Shown: positions 1 through 5,548 of the stretch, piece after piece
Position numbering within the stretch: position 1 is the first letter of the stretch
Layout: every line of letters starts with the position of its first letter
DNA from: Thermogutta sp.
GTDB lineage: Bacteria > Planctomycetota > Planctomycetia > Pirellulales > Thermoguttaceae
Direction: 5' to 3'
Length of the DNA: 5,548 nt
Assembly (NCBI RefSeq): GCF_014359955.1
Contig: NZ_JACIYL010000237.1
Span: 1-5,548, forward strand
Notes under the pieces: generated by a model
What the model saw: the letters and a program-made list of their open reading frames with translations, nothing else
Told to the model about the DNA's origin: nothing
Databases searched by the model: none
Made by a program: the position numbers and the translations under genes

Positions 1-1
1 A

Positions 2-76
2 CTGGGGCTGGATCTTCCAATGGTGTACGGCGTGGTATGGGGACTGGGCCTGGATTTTCCAATGGCGTACGGCGTG
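2..76 (+). repeat. In-frame tandem duplication, 42-nt period
   Basis: Bases 2-34 and 44-76 are direct repeats of 33 bases, identical at 30 positions, with a 42-base (14-codon) period. They encode LGLDLPMVYGV and LGLDFPMAYGV, joined by the three residues VWG. The period is a multiple of three, so the frame is kept. The second copy runs on into the conserved-looking YGVESIDGY segment, so the first copy is the likelier extra one. Because the window begins inside copy 1, more copies may lie upstream. Confidence 0.8.
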
Positions 77-811
77 GAGTCCATAGACGGCTACAGCGAA
101 TTCGTCCGCCAGACACACGAATACCGCCGCGTACTCGACGGTTTGACCACCGCGCCTTTGCAGACGCTTCGAAAGTACGGCGTTCAGTACGTTGTGCTCC
201 ATCGAACGGCCGCTCAGCCGGTTCGCAGCCCAAGTTGGGATGCGCGGTGGGCCGAGACCCAAAGCCTCTTCGACGACCCTCGGATCCGCGCCTGGTGCCG
301 AAGCAAGGTACCGGTCTATTCCGACGAATTCGTCGCTGTGTTTCCCGTGTCGGAATCCGATCCCCTTGCTTTTTGGGAAGAGCCCGAGCTGGAGCAGGCT
401 GCGGCTCCCTCACCATCCACGGGGCTCACCCGGAAGGTTTCAGCGGAAAACGGCGCACTGCGCGGGGGGCCTTCACGCTGCCGGCCTGCCCCGTTGCGTC
501 GCCCAGGTGGCGCGGTCGTAGTGGTGAACTGTGAGGACAAACCGGAAGGTGGACGACTCGTCCTCAATTATCTGTGGCGAAAGGGACTGGTGGCCACGGC
601 CGACGGCCAGTTTCTGCCAATTGGGTCCGACTCGTGGGGACGAACTGTGGTCGCAGTTCCTGCGGGGACCCGGGAGCTGGTGGTTTCGTACCAGCCACCG
701 TGGAAGAGTGGCGTCGGAGTCGGGCTCTGCGCGTTGGTTCTGGCCGTTCTCCTTGCGACAGCCGCGGCAACGCCTCCCATCAGACGAAGCGACCCCATGC
801 CGTCGCAGTGA
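2..811 (+). CDS. C-terminal part of a YfhO-like / glycosyltransferase-type multi-spanning membrane protein (5' truncated)
   Basis: The frame is open from base 2, so the true start lies upstream; the ATG at base 20 is internal. Residue numbers here count from that ATG. Residues 12-30 (LDFPMAYGVESIDGYSEF) resemble the 'YG..S..GY' stretch of the periplasmic loop in YfhO-type and planctomycete membrane proteins. A globular stretch follows (about 45-115), then a low-complexity Pro/Arg-rich linker (about 128-164). The last domain reads GGRLVLNYLWRKGLVATADG, then a 'VPAGTRELVVSYQPP' strand; this matches the YfhO ending, where a 'GW.a.vDG' turn precedes 'VPaG.h.v...Y.P'. One hydrophobic helix (about 231-250) and a short polar tail close the protein. 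Family members are large polytopic proteins, with YfhO of Gram-positives linked to glycosylation of cell-envelope polymers; the substrate here cannot be told. The truncated start carries a short in-frame tandem duplication. Membership is inferred from C-terminal motifs only. Confidence 0.6.
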   Translation: MGLDLPMVYGVVWGLGLDFPMAYGVESIDGYSEFVRQTHEYRRVLDGLTTAPLQTLRKYGVQYVVLHRTAAQPVRSPSWDARWAETQSLFDDPRIRAWCRSKVPVYSDEFVAVFPVSESDPLAFWEEPELEQAAAPSPSTGLTRKVSAENGALRGGPSRCRPAPLRRPGGAVVVVNCEDKPEGGRLVLNYLWRKGLVATADGQFLPIGSDSWGRTVVAVPAGTRELVVSYQPPWKSGVGVGLCALVLAVLLATAAATPPIRRSDPMPSQ

Positions 812-849
812 AGATCCTCCGCTGTGGGGTGGAGTTTGCTCGGTGGTCG

Positions 850-864
850 GGGCAATTCATGAAT
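850..864. repeat. REP-like palindrome, degenerate copy
   Basis: The 15 bases GGGCAATTCATGAAT match the left 15 bases of the perfect palindrome 57 bases downstream at 14 positions. The central 10 bases (ATTCATGAAT, 855-864) are self-complementary, but the right arm, which should read TGCCC, is replaced by GAGTC. It therefore looks like a decayed or half copy of the same element. Confidence 0.6.
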
Positions 865-906
865 GAGTCGTACCGAAATCGTCGGGTGATGCTTGATGGG
901 CTGGAC

Positions 907-926
907 GGGCGATTCATGAATCGCCC
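907..926. repeat. Perfect 20-bp palindrome, REP-like element
   Basis: The sequence GGGCGATTCATGAATCGCCC is identical to its own reverse complement over all 20 bases. It begins 95 bases past the stop of the membrane protein gene and is followed by CTAG, with no T-run, so it is not a standard intrinsic terminator. From memory, palindromes with this GATTCATGAATC core flanked by G and C runs recur as short intergenic repeats in several bacterial phyla, in the manner of REP elements mobilised by RAYT transposases. That link is recall rather than proof, and no RAYT gene is present here. A factor-binding site or mRNA 3'-end stabiliser are alternatives. Confidence 0.7.
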
Positions 927-1107
927 CTAGCGTGATTGGCTGAGGAGGGCAGCAATCCGTATCACTTTGTCAGGTCCCAGCTGGGCCTCTCTTGCGCTTA
1001 GCCAGAAACGTCACGGGCCTGTTTTACTGGCTGGCCGCGTAAATTGGCCAATCCTTTCGTCCCAAGCGCAAACTTCGCCCAGCGGGTATGTGGAGACCGG
1101 TTGCGTC

Positions 1108-1125
1108 GCGGGCTCCCCAGCCTGC
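1108..1125 (+). other. GC-rich hairpin upstream of the larA homologue
   Basis: Bases 1108-1114 (GCGGGCT) pair with 1119-1125 (AGCCTGC) around a CCCC loop: seven pairs, one of them G-T. It lies 83 bases before the start codon and is followed by no T-run. It could be a leader structure or the trace of an upstream transcript end; nothing in the sequence decides this. Confidence 0.35.
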
Positions 1126-1188
1126 CACGGGCGCGTCATAATAAACCAATTCCCCTGGCAGAGTTTGACATCAGATGAACACCTCAGC

Positions 1189-1197
1189 AAAGGAGAG
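1189..1197 (+). promoter_or_regulatory. Ribosome-binding site of the larA homologue
   Basis: The run AAAGGAGAG is a strong Shine-Dalgarno match ending 11 bases before the ATG at 1209. The spacing is slightly long but workable. It supports that ATG over the next downstream ATG candidates, which have no purine-rich run before them. Confidence 0.65.
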
Positions 1198-1208
1198 TAC
1201 GACCGCCT

Positions 1209-2516
1209 ATGCCCTGGTTTTATGAGCGAGCATCGCAGATTGGGTGGCCCCGTATTCGCGAACTGATGGAACGAGCGCTGGACGAGGCCCGGACGAGAAT
1301 TTGCCGTTTCCCCAAACGGGTTCTCCTTCTCCCGCCCGACATCACGCGGATGCACTCCGGTGCGGGCAAAATGACCGAGATGCTCTATCAAATGCTGGCC
1401 AGGGACGCCGACGTGCACGTCATCCCCACATTGGGCCAGCACGAGCCGCACAGTCGCGAACAGAATGCCCGAATGTTTGGAAGCATCCCCCATGAACGGA
1501 TTCACGCCCATCACTGGATTGACACCGTCGTCCCCGTGGGCGAGGTCCCCGCCGAGTTTGTCAGGGAGGTCAGCCGGGGGGCCGCAGACTGGGCTATTCC
1601 CATCGATCTGAACACGATGCTCATGCGGGAAAAGTGGGATTTGATCATCAACATCGGGCATGTGGTTCCCCATGAAGTGCTGGGTTTTGCCAACCATAAC
1701 AAGAACTATTTCATTGGTTTGGCGGGAAAGCGGACTATTTGTGCCTCGCACATTGCGGCGGCCTGTTGTGGGATAGAAAACAATCTGGGGACGCTCATCA
1801 CACCGGTTCGGGCGTGCTTCAACAAAGCAGAGGACGATTTCCTCGGTTCGCTGCCGGACTTTTATATCCAAATAGTCATGGCCCGCAATCCCGAGGACCA
1901 GCTCGTTCACACGGGGATTTATGTAGGCGACGACCTGGACACCTACTTGATGGCCGCGCGACAGTCCCGCGAAGAAAATATCAAGGTGTTTGAAGAGCCA
2001 CTGCAAAAAGTCGTTTGCTACATGCAGGAAGACGAATTCGTCAGCACCTGGGTGGCGAACAAGGCGATCTATCGTACCCGAATGGTCATGGCGGATGGCG
2101 GCGAACTCATTATCATCGCCCCTGGACTGAAACGGTTTGGTGAACAGGAAGAAGTGGATCGATTAATCCGAAAGTACGGGTATGTGGGAACGAAGCGGAT
2201 CATGGAACTCTATCGAACGAACGCAGATCTCCAGGATCTCGCCCACGCCGCAGCCCATCTCATTCATGGTTCCTCGGAAGGCCGTTTCACCATCACCTAT
2301 GCCCCCGGTCATTTGACGCGTGAGGAGATCGAGGGAGTCAATTTCAAGTACGCAGATCTCCAGGAAACCCTTCGCCGCTATCCGATCGACAGGCTCCGCG
2401 AGGGCTGGAACACAACCGCTGACGGCGAGACGATCTATTACATTCCCACACCTTCTGCAGGTCTTTGGGCCACCCGGAAGAAACTTTACGAACGGCCCCC
2501 CGGCTTCGAATGCTAA
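1209..2516 (+). CDS. LarA-family (DUF2088) nickel-pincer-nucleotide racemase/epimerase homologue
   Basis: At 435 residues the product is about the length of lactate racemase LarA (roughly 424). LarA swaps the configuration of a 2-hydroxy acid by hydride transfer to a nickel-pincer nucleotide bound to a lysine. Key residues line up: D44-I-T-R47 with the LarA D-x-T-R cofactor motif; H78 in LGQHEPHS with H108; H155 in PHEVLGF with H174; K165 exactly ten residues on, matching cofactor-bearing K184; H181 sixteen further on, matching nickel ligand H200; K285 with K298, thirteen residues before a shared Gly-Gly. LarA Q295 appears replaced by V282, and the usual HRP after the glycine is HEP, so the substrate may not be lactate. 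Homologues act on malate, phenyllactate, sugar acids and others. No larB, larC or larE is in view, so the cofactor must be made from elsewhere. LarA numbering is from memory; family membership is quite sure, substrate is open. Confidence 0.85.
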   Translation: MPWFYERASQIGWPRIRELMERALDEARTRICRFPKRVLLLPPDITRMHSGAGKMTEMLYQMLARDADVHVIPTLGQHEPHSREQNARMFGSIPHERIHAHHWIDTVVPVGEVPAEFVREVSRGAADWAIPIDLNTMLMREKWDLIINIGHVVPHEVLGFANHNKNYFIGLAGKRTICASHIAAACCGIENNLGTLITPVRACFNKAEDDFLGSLPDFYIQIVMARNPEDQLVHTGIYVGDDLDTYLMAARQSREENIKVFEEPLQKVVCYMQEDEFVSTWVANKAIYRTRMVMADGGELIIIAPGLKRFGEQEEVDRLIRKYGYVGTKRIMELYRTNADLQDLAHAAAHLIHGSSEGRFTITYAPGHLTREEIEGVNFKYADLQETLRRYPIDRLREGWNTTADGETIYYIPTPSAGLWATRKKLYERPPGFEC

Positions 2517-2736
2517 CCCGGAAGTGCCACCCGCAGCACGCCGCCGGGCAGAGCCCTGGGACTGATCGGGCCTAAAAATCCCCGAATATGGTGCAGCCCG
2601 AGACGGCCTGGGTGTGGTTATCGGGCTAACAGTGCGCTTCGTCGAGATATCGCCGGAAAATATGCTATATTCTTGACAGAGAAGCTTTTCCGTGCGAGTA
2701 AACCAACTCGTCCTTTTCTGTTTCAGGTTTCTTCCC
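2517..2736 (+). other. Spacer between larA homologue and the FliL-like gene
   Basis: No gene is seen. Bases 2595-2601 (AGCCCGA) and 2621-2627 (TCGGGCT) form a perfect 7-bp inverted repeat around a 19-base loop without a following T-run. The right half is AT-rich and carries the promoter-like sequence annotated separately. The gap suggests that the two same-strand genes are transcribed separately. Confidence 0.4.
2663..2671 (+). promoter_or_regulatory. Possible extended -10 promoter for the FliL-like gene
   Basis: TGCTATATT fits the extended -10 pattern TG-n-TATAAT, with five of six hexamer positions matching. It sits in an AT-rich stretch about 80 bases before the GTG start at 2750. There is no good -35 box at 16-18 bases upstream, which extended -10 promoters can tolerate. 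A TTGACA immediately downstream (2673-2678) would be an alternative -35, but the 17-base-spaced partner (GAGTAA) is poor. Confidence 0.35.
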
Positions 2737-2742
2737 AGGAGG
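2737..2742 (+). promoter_or_regulatory. Ribosome-binding site that fixes the GTG start at 2750
   Basis: AGGAGG is a full Shine-Dalgarno match. It is only one base from the GTG at 2744 but seven bases from the in-frame GTG at 2750, which is the ideal spacing. This argues for the second GTG and removes two residues from the longest possible reading. Confidence 0.75.
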
Positions 2743-2749
2743 CGTGCTG

Positions 2750-3400
2750 GTGGCGCAGGGAGAAAAATCCCCGAGGCCCTCATCTTCGGAAAATCAGGGG
2801 ACGGTCGTCCACCGGGGAACAGAGATCAATTCGCCGGCTGATGCCGCCACCCCGGCTCCTCGTGCACCGCATCGCAGGTGGGCCTTGCTGGAAGTCCTGG
2901 CCGTTTTCCTGGGAATTCTTCCTACCTTTTTCATCGGCCTGCTGGCAAGCTCCCATGTCCACTGGAGCCAGTGGCTTGAAAAGCTGGGACTGAGTGAAGC
3001 CTGGGGAGCGTCCCACTCTCGCCCCGCACCGGCCGCCAAATGGCTCGGCAATGGTGAAGCCGATTTTGGAGATTTTTGCGTCCGTGTTTACGATCCGGCC
3101 AGCGGGCTTATCCGCGAAACGAGTTTCCAATTTCGGGTGGTCACTACCTTCGATGATCCTGAAAGTTTTGGCCGTTTTATCCAGTCCTTCGGTCACCTTA
3201 TTCGAGACGAGGTCCTCGTTACCGTTCGGGCAAGCAGTCCCTCCGAACTTCAACAGGTGGATTATCTGGCGAGAAAAGTCGTGACGCGCGTCAATCGGCT
3301 GCTCGGGCAACCTATACTGAAAACCGCCCGCATTGAAAATTTCTCCCTTGCCGAGCGGACTGTGTCCAAGCGTGATGCAACGTCCGAATCGGTTCCCTAA
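2750..3400 (+). CDS. Small single-pass membrane protein with FliL-like outer domain
   Basis: The start is the GTG seven bases after AGGAGG, giving 216 residues beginning MAQGEK. A polar, Ser/Pro/Ala-rich cytoplasmic N-terminus (1-43) leads into one membrane helix (about 45-67, WALLEVLAVFLGILPTFFIG). A short linker follows, then an alpha/beta domain (about 106-203). This domain has a long strand (TSFQFRVVTTF), the phrase FIQSFGHLIRDEVLVTVR, a helix (ELQQVDYLARKVVTRVNRLL) and a closing strand (KTARIENFSL). That order, with an 'iRDevl' turn and a late 'iN.ll' helix, resembles FliL, the inner-membrane protein beside the flagellar stator. The match is by pattern only, and no flagellar gene is nearby, so it may be a FliL-fold protein with another role. 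A short charged tail ends the protein. It converges on the propeller gene with 174 bases between the stops. Confidence 0.6.
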   Translation: MAQGEKSPRPSSSENQGTVVHRGTEINSPADAATPAPRAPHRRWALLEVLAVFLGILPTFFIGLLASSHVHWSQWLEKLGLSEAWGASHSRPAPAAKWLGNGEADFGDFCVRVYDPASGLIRETSFQFRVVTTFDDPESFGRFIQSFGHLIRDEVLVTVRASSPSELQQVDYLARKVVTRVNRLLGQPILKTARIENFSLAERTVSKRDATSESVP

Positions 3401-3484
3401 TTCCGCGCGTCGTCTTCCCTGATTGGTAGGGGCCCGCTTGGCATCAGCACCTGTCCGTAGTGCTGTCCCCAGTCGCGCGCACTT

Positions 3485-3509
3485 TTGCGAGACCTATTGC
3501 ACCTCGCAG
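3485..3509. other. Hairpin-forming inverted repeat between convergent genes
   Basis: TGCGAG (3486-3491) and CTCGCA (3503-3508) pair perfectly around an 11-base loop, extended by one G-T pair at 3485/3509. It lies in the 174-base gap between the two convergent stops. Neither strand has a T-run after the stem, so a role in ending either transcript is only a guess. Confidence 0.3.
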
Positions 3510-3574
3510 CGACCGACTGCCGCCCGCACATTGCCGACCGTAGGAGACAATCACAGGCCAGCAGTCAAGCTGCA

Positions 3575-5086
3575 TCATTGGAATGGGTTTTCACCGACGG
3601 GAGGAGTTGGAGTCGGTGTTGTGGGCTGCGGTTGAGCCTGGGGCTGAGCCTGCGCCGGTTTCGGTGGTTGTTTCGGGGCCTGGGTGACAGGCACCACATG
3701 CTGGATGGGCTTTGTCAACCTGCTCTCTCGCAAGCACTGGATCAGGCCCCGCTCGTTCGCCAGATAGATTCGATCGGTTTGCGAATTCATGTATCGCAGC
3801 GGATAACGGGTCACATCGAACTGTCCCTGCCGAGAACCAGTTTGGATATCCATGATGACCAACTGATTGATCCCGTCGATTCCGTAAACACGCTGGTCGC
3901 TCGCCGCCACAAATTGTCTGATTCCGCGTCTGAACCAGACCAGCTCCCCGGTGGTGGCCTTGACGCGATACAGCCCGCCGGTTTGCGTCGTGAAGTAGAG
4001 ATCATCGCCCACAAGAGCTGGTGACTGGTTAATGGGTTCACCCGTTGAAAACCGCCACAGGACTTTGCCGTCGTACTCCCTTAGTGCGTGGATGAACCCG
4101 TTGGTGGTCGCCACAAACAGCATGCGATTGGGATCATTGGGAAGCGTCGGATCCCCCGGACGGACACACGGGGGCGCCACAATATCTCCGTTGGTCTGCA
4201 AAAAGTATTGAACCTGGAATCGCAATTCTGCACGCACATCCAGTTCCGCGACGAAGAGTAATCCCTCGTCTGTCGGCCAGGCCACCCGCTCGCGCGTGGA
4301 ATCAGCATAGGTGAGCCGAGGTTCCACCAGGGCATGCCCCCAGGACATCACAAACAATCCCGGTCTTTGCTTCGTAGAGAGACGAAGTTCCTCTTTGGCT
4401 ATTGGTTGAGCGGTCACGGTAGCTTCGGGAGGCGTTTCCGTTTCTGCCGGTTGCGAAGTTTGCTGAGCGCCAATCCCTCGATTATTGACGGTCGGCTGGC
4501 TCGCGCCTGGTTGCGCAGATAAACCGGTCTCTATTGGTAGCGTTCCGGTAGCCGCGATCATCTCGGGAGTGGCCCATTCAAATCGGTAAGACTCGATCTT
4601 CCCGCGAATGAGCGGCACAAACACATGCGTGGGGCTCAGAGCCGGGCCGGCTCCCACCGCACCTTCGGTCTGTCGCTTCCAGAGGATGACCCCCGTGTGC
4701 CGGTTCAGAATGTAGATCGTGCTTCCATTGACGACCGCGACCAGATGCTCGCCAGCCGTCGGCTTCAAGGTGAGCAAATCGGGACTTCCCACAGTCGTCG
4801 CCCACAAAGAACGGCCCGTCTCGGCGTCAAACGCCTGAAGAACGGCCGTGTCTGTCACGACAAACAGCGTCCCGCGATCCAGAAGCCAGTCTGTCATCCT
4901 TCCAATGGTGGGGTCCACCTGCACCTGATTGAACCAGGCGAGTTCCAATCCATAGGGAGCCAGTTGCTGGGGCCGAATAAGATCCGGGGCCGTCGCCTGA
5001 GAGTTTGATTGGCCGCCAAAAATTCCCAGCAGAAGAGCTGCCATCACCAGACCCAACCGGGCATCTTTCATCGCGCGTTGCGTCAT
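3575..5086 (-). CDS. Secreted PQQ/BamB-type beta-propeller repeat protein
   Basis: The ATG at 5086 has GAGG seven bases upstream (5094-5097, minus strand); the ATG five codons later has none. Residues 1-31 form a signal peptide: MTQRAMKDAR, hydrophobic LGLVMAALLLGIFGG, likely cleavage after SQA. No lipobox cysteine is seen. Propeller blades show as a beta strand followed by a 'D..TG..LW' turn: LQAFDAETGRSLW (83-95), IYILNRHTGVILW (124-136), IHALREYDGKVLW (332-344), LYRVKATTGELVW (372-384), VIMDIQTG (410-417). About seven or eight blades are plausible. Residues about 190-235 are a Q/T/P-rich insertion inside the propeller. The tail (about 468-503) is Pro/Gln-rich and ends GENPFQ. Such propellers act as scaffolds, like BamB of the outer-membrane assembly complex, or as quinoprotein enzymes. 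The dehydrogenase hallmarks are not seen, so binding or scaffolding is likelier. The exact role is unknown. Confidence 0.8.
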   Translation of the reverse strand: MTQRAMKDARLGLVMAALLLGIFGGQSNSQATAPDLIRPQQLAPYGLELAWFNQVQVDPTIGRMTDWLLDRGTLFVVTDTAVLQAFDAETGRSLWATTVGSPDLLTLKPTAGEHLVAVVNGSTIYILNRHTGVILWKRQTEGAVGAGPALSPTHVFVPLIRGKIESYRFEWATPEMIAATGTLPIETGLSAQPGASQPTVNNRGIGAQQTSQPAETETPPEATVTAQPIAKEELRLSTKQRPGLFVMSWGHALVEPRLTYADSTRERVAWPTDEGLLFVAELDVRAELRFQVQYFLQTNGDIVAPPCVRPGDPTLPNDPNRMLFVATTNGFIHALREYDGKVLWRFSTGEPINQSPALVGDDLYFTTQTGGLYRVKATTGELVWFRRGIRQFVAASDQRVYGIDGINQLVIMDIQTGSRQGQFDVTRYPLRYMNSQTDRIYLANERGLIQCLRESRLTKPIQHVVPVTQAPKQPPKPAQAQPQAQPQPTTPTPTPPVGENPFQ

Positions 5087-5196
5087 CTCTCTGCCTCGTA
5101 TGGCAATTCAAGCGTTCACCGTCACGTGTACCCGTCCGAAAAGCTGCCTCACCCTATCCGTCCCCGCTCCCCGGACGCAAACCCCCACCGACAACC

Positions 5197-5209
5197 TGTC
5201 CGCCGGACA
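5197..5209. promoter_or_regulatory. Operator-like inverted repeat in the leader of the propeller gene
   Basis: TGTCCG, one C, then CGGACA: a perfect 6-1-6 dyad, 111 bases before the propeller start codon. Its single-base centre is too tight for an RNA hairpin, which makes a protein-binding site the more natural reading. No known regulator could be matched to it. Confidence 0.35.
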
Positions 5210-5238
5210 CATCGCGGGGAAGTCCTCCTCATCCGGCT

Positions 5239-5253
5239 ATTATCCATGATAAT
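5239..5253 (-). promoter_or_regulatory. Operator-like inverted repeat overlapping a possible -10 box
   Basis: ATTATC, CAT, GATAAT: a perfect 6-3-6 dyad. Read on the minus strand it contains TATCAT and GATAAT, each five of six matches to a -10 box, at about 155-165 bases before the propeller start. No good -35 stands at 16-18 bases. A repressor binding this dyad would block the promoter, but the promoter itself is only inferred. Confidence 0.35.
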
Positions 5254-5548
5254 TGGGCAGAGTGGAAAAGAAACGCTCTTTTTCCAGGTTATTCTTTGAC
5301 AATTTTTCCGTTTTTCGGTCAGTCGATCTCCGCCGTTCTCGGAGTTCACCTGCTATTGCCGCAGGCGTCGGACGAGAACGTCGGCTCACAGTGCGACAGA
5401 ACGCCAGTCTTTCTTCTCCCGGACCGCGTGCTCGTCCCGGCCGAACCGGCCGATTTCCGGAAGGGCAATCCACGCATCAACCCGCTGCACTCGGGGCGTA
5501 GCCAATGTCGCCGGATTATGGCAGGCAGCGTCACGCGACCATCCCCAC

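Larger units (their letters stand above)
812..1208. other. Non-coding spacer between the membrane protein gene and the larA homologue
   Basis: No convincing gene lies in these 397 bases; short open frames here have no ribosome-binding site or recognisable protein. The left third carries the two REP-like palindromes. Further on are two 10-bp perfect dyads, at 976-985 (CCCAGCTGGG) and 1043-1052 (ATTGGCCAAT), and a GC-rich hairpin at 1108-1125. A TTGACA at 1165-1170 looks like a -35 box, but the position 17 bases downstream does not resemble a -10. A CATAAT at 1137-1142 resembles a -10 but has no matching -35. The promoter of the next gene could therefore not be placed with confidence. No T-run follows any of the hairpins, so no intrinsic terminator is called. 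Confidence 0.6.
5087..5548. other. Non-coding upstream region of the propeller gene, to the window edge
   Basis: No gene is called in these 462 bases; the open frames on both strands are Arg/Ser/Pro-rich and resemble no known protein. An ATG at 5505 opens a frame to the window edge, but its 14 codons are too few to judge. From about 5238 to 5318 the DNA is clearly richer in A and T than its surroundings, as expected of a promoter zone. It carries two compact inverted repeats (separate entries). Right of it, two adjacent hairpins each have a 5-bp stem and 7-base loop (5328-5344 and 5349-5365). Confidence 0.5.

Noticed and set aside
1165..1170. TTGACA as the -35 box of the larA homologue
   Set aside because: The bases 16-18 downstream do not resemble a -10 box, and such a promoter would start transcription at or inside the ribosome-binding site.
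1011..2006. 331-residue open frame on the minus strand across the larA homologue
   Set aside because: It lies opposite a gene with clear catalytic motifs, its product resembles nothing known, and its length is explained by codon bias leaving the opposite frame free of stops.
2163..2783. 206-residue minus-strand open frame over the end of the larA homologue and the spacer
   Set aside because: It overlaps a well-supported gene, crosses the promoter-like AT-rich stretch, and has no recognisable domain.
3459..3486. Possible intrinsic terminator after the FliL-like gene: AGTGC, 15-base loop, GCACT, then TTT
   Set aside because: A five-pair stem with a 15-base loop is too weak, and the T-run is only three bases beyond the stem.
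3485..4024. 179-residue plus-strand open frame over the end of the propeller gene
   Set aside because: It is the shadow of the propeller gene on the opposite strand; the propeller frame has repeated blade motifs, a signal peptide and a ribosome-binding site.
5328..5365. tRNA-like anticodon and T arms (5-bp stems, 7-base loops)
   Set aside because: The loops lack the TTC of a T loop and the T before the anticodon, and no acceptor stem, D arm or proper spacing is present.
5505..5548. Start of a plus-strand gene at the right edge
   Set aside because: Only 14 codons are visible, with at most a weak GGGG before the ATG; this is too little to call a gene.

Overview
The window looks like ordinary chromosomal DNA from a moderately GC-rich bacterium (mid to high 50s % GC by eye). 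The best guess is a planctomycete. The hints are the mix of gene types, a secreted PQQ-type propeller protein ending in a proline/glutamine-rich tail with Asn-Pro-Phe at its very C-terminus, and long non-coding spacers with few classical terminators. No rRNA, tRNA, CRISPR array, transposase or phage gene was seen, and the lineage call is an inference.

Layout. Bases 1-811 (+) hold the 3' end of a large membrane protein resembling the C-terminal part of YfhO/glycosyltransferase-type multi-spanning proteins; its 5' part lies outside the window. Bases 812-1208 are non-coding. They contain a perfect 20-bp palindrome and a degenerate second copy of the same core (REP-like), followed by several short dyads and a GC-rich hairpin. 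Bases 1209-2516 (+) encode a 435-residue LarA homologue, a nickel-pincer-nucleotide-dependent racemase/epimerase; the cofactor and nickel ligands can be lined up one by one with lactate racemase. After a 233-base spacer with a promoter-like extended -10, a small single-pass membrane protein with a FliL-like outer domain is encoded at 2750-3400 (+), starting at GTG. It converges on a 503-residue secreted PQQ/BamB-type beta-propeller protein at 3575-5086 (-). Bases 5087-5548 are non-coding as far as can be seen and hold the likely promoter of the propeller gene: an AT-rich island with two compact, operator-like inverted repeats.

The four genes do not form an obvious pathway. The two outward-facing proteins (FliL-like and propeller) are convergent rather than co-transcribed. 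The LarA homologue stands alone, without the cofactor-making genes larB, larC and larE in view. No coherent new multi-gene system was found. The points most worth following are the LarA homologue with a changed active-site position, the paired palindromes next to it, and an in-frame tandem duplication in the first gene.
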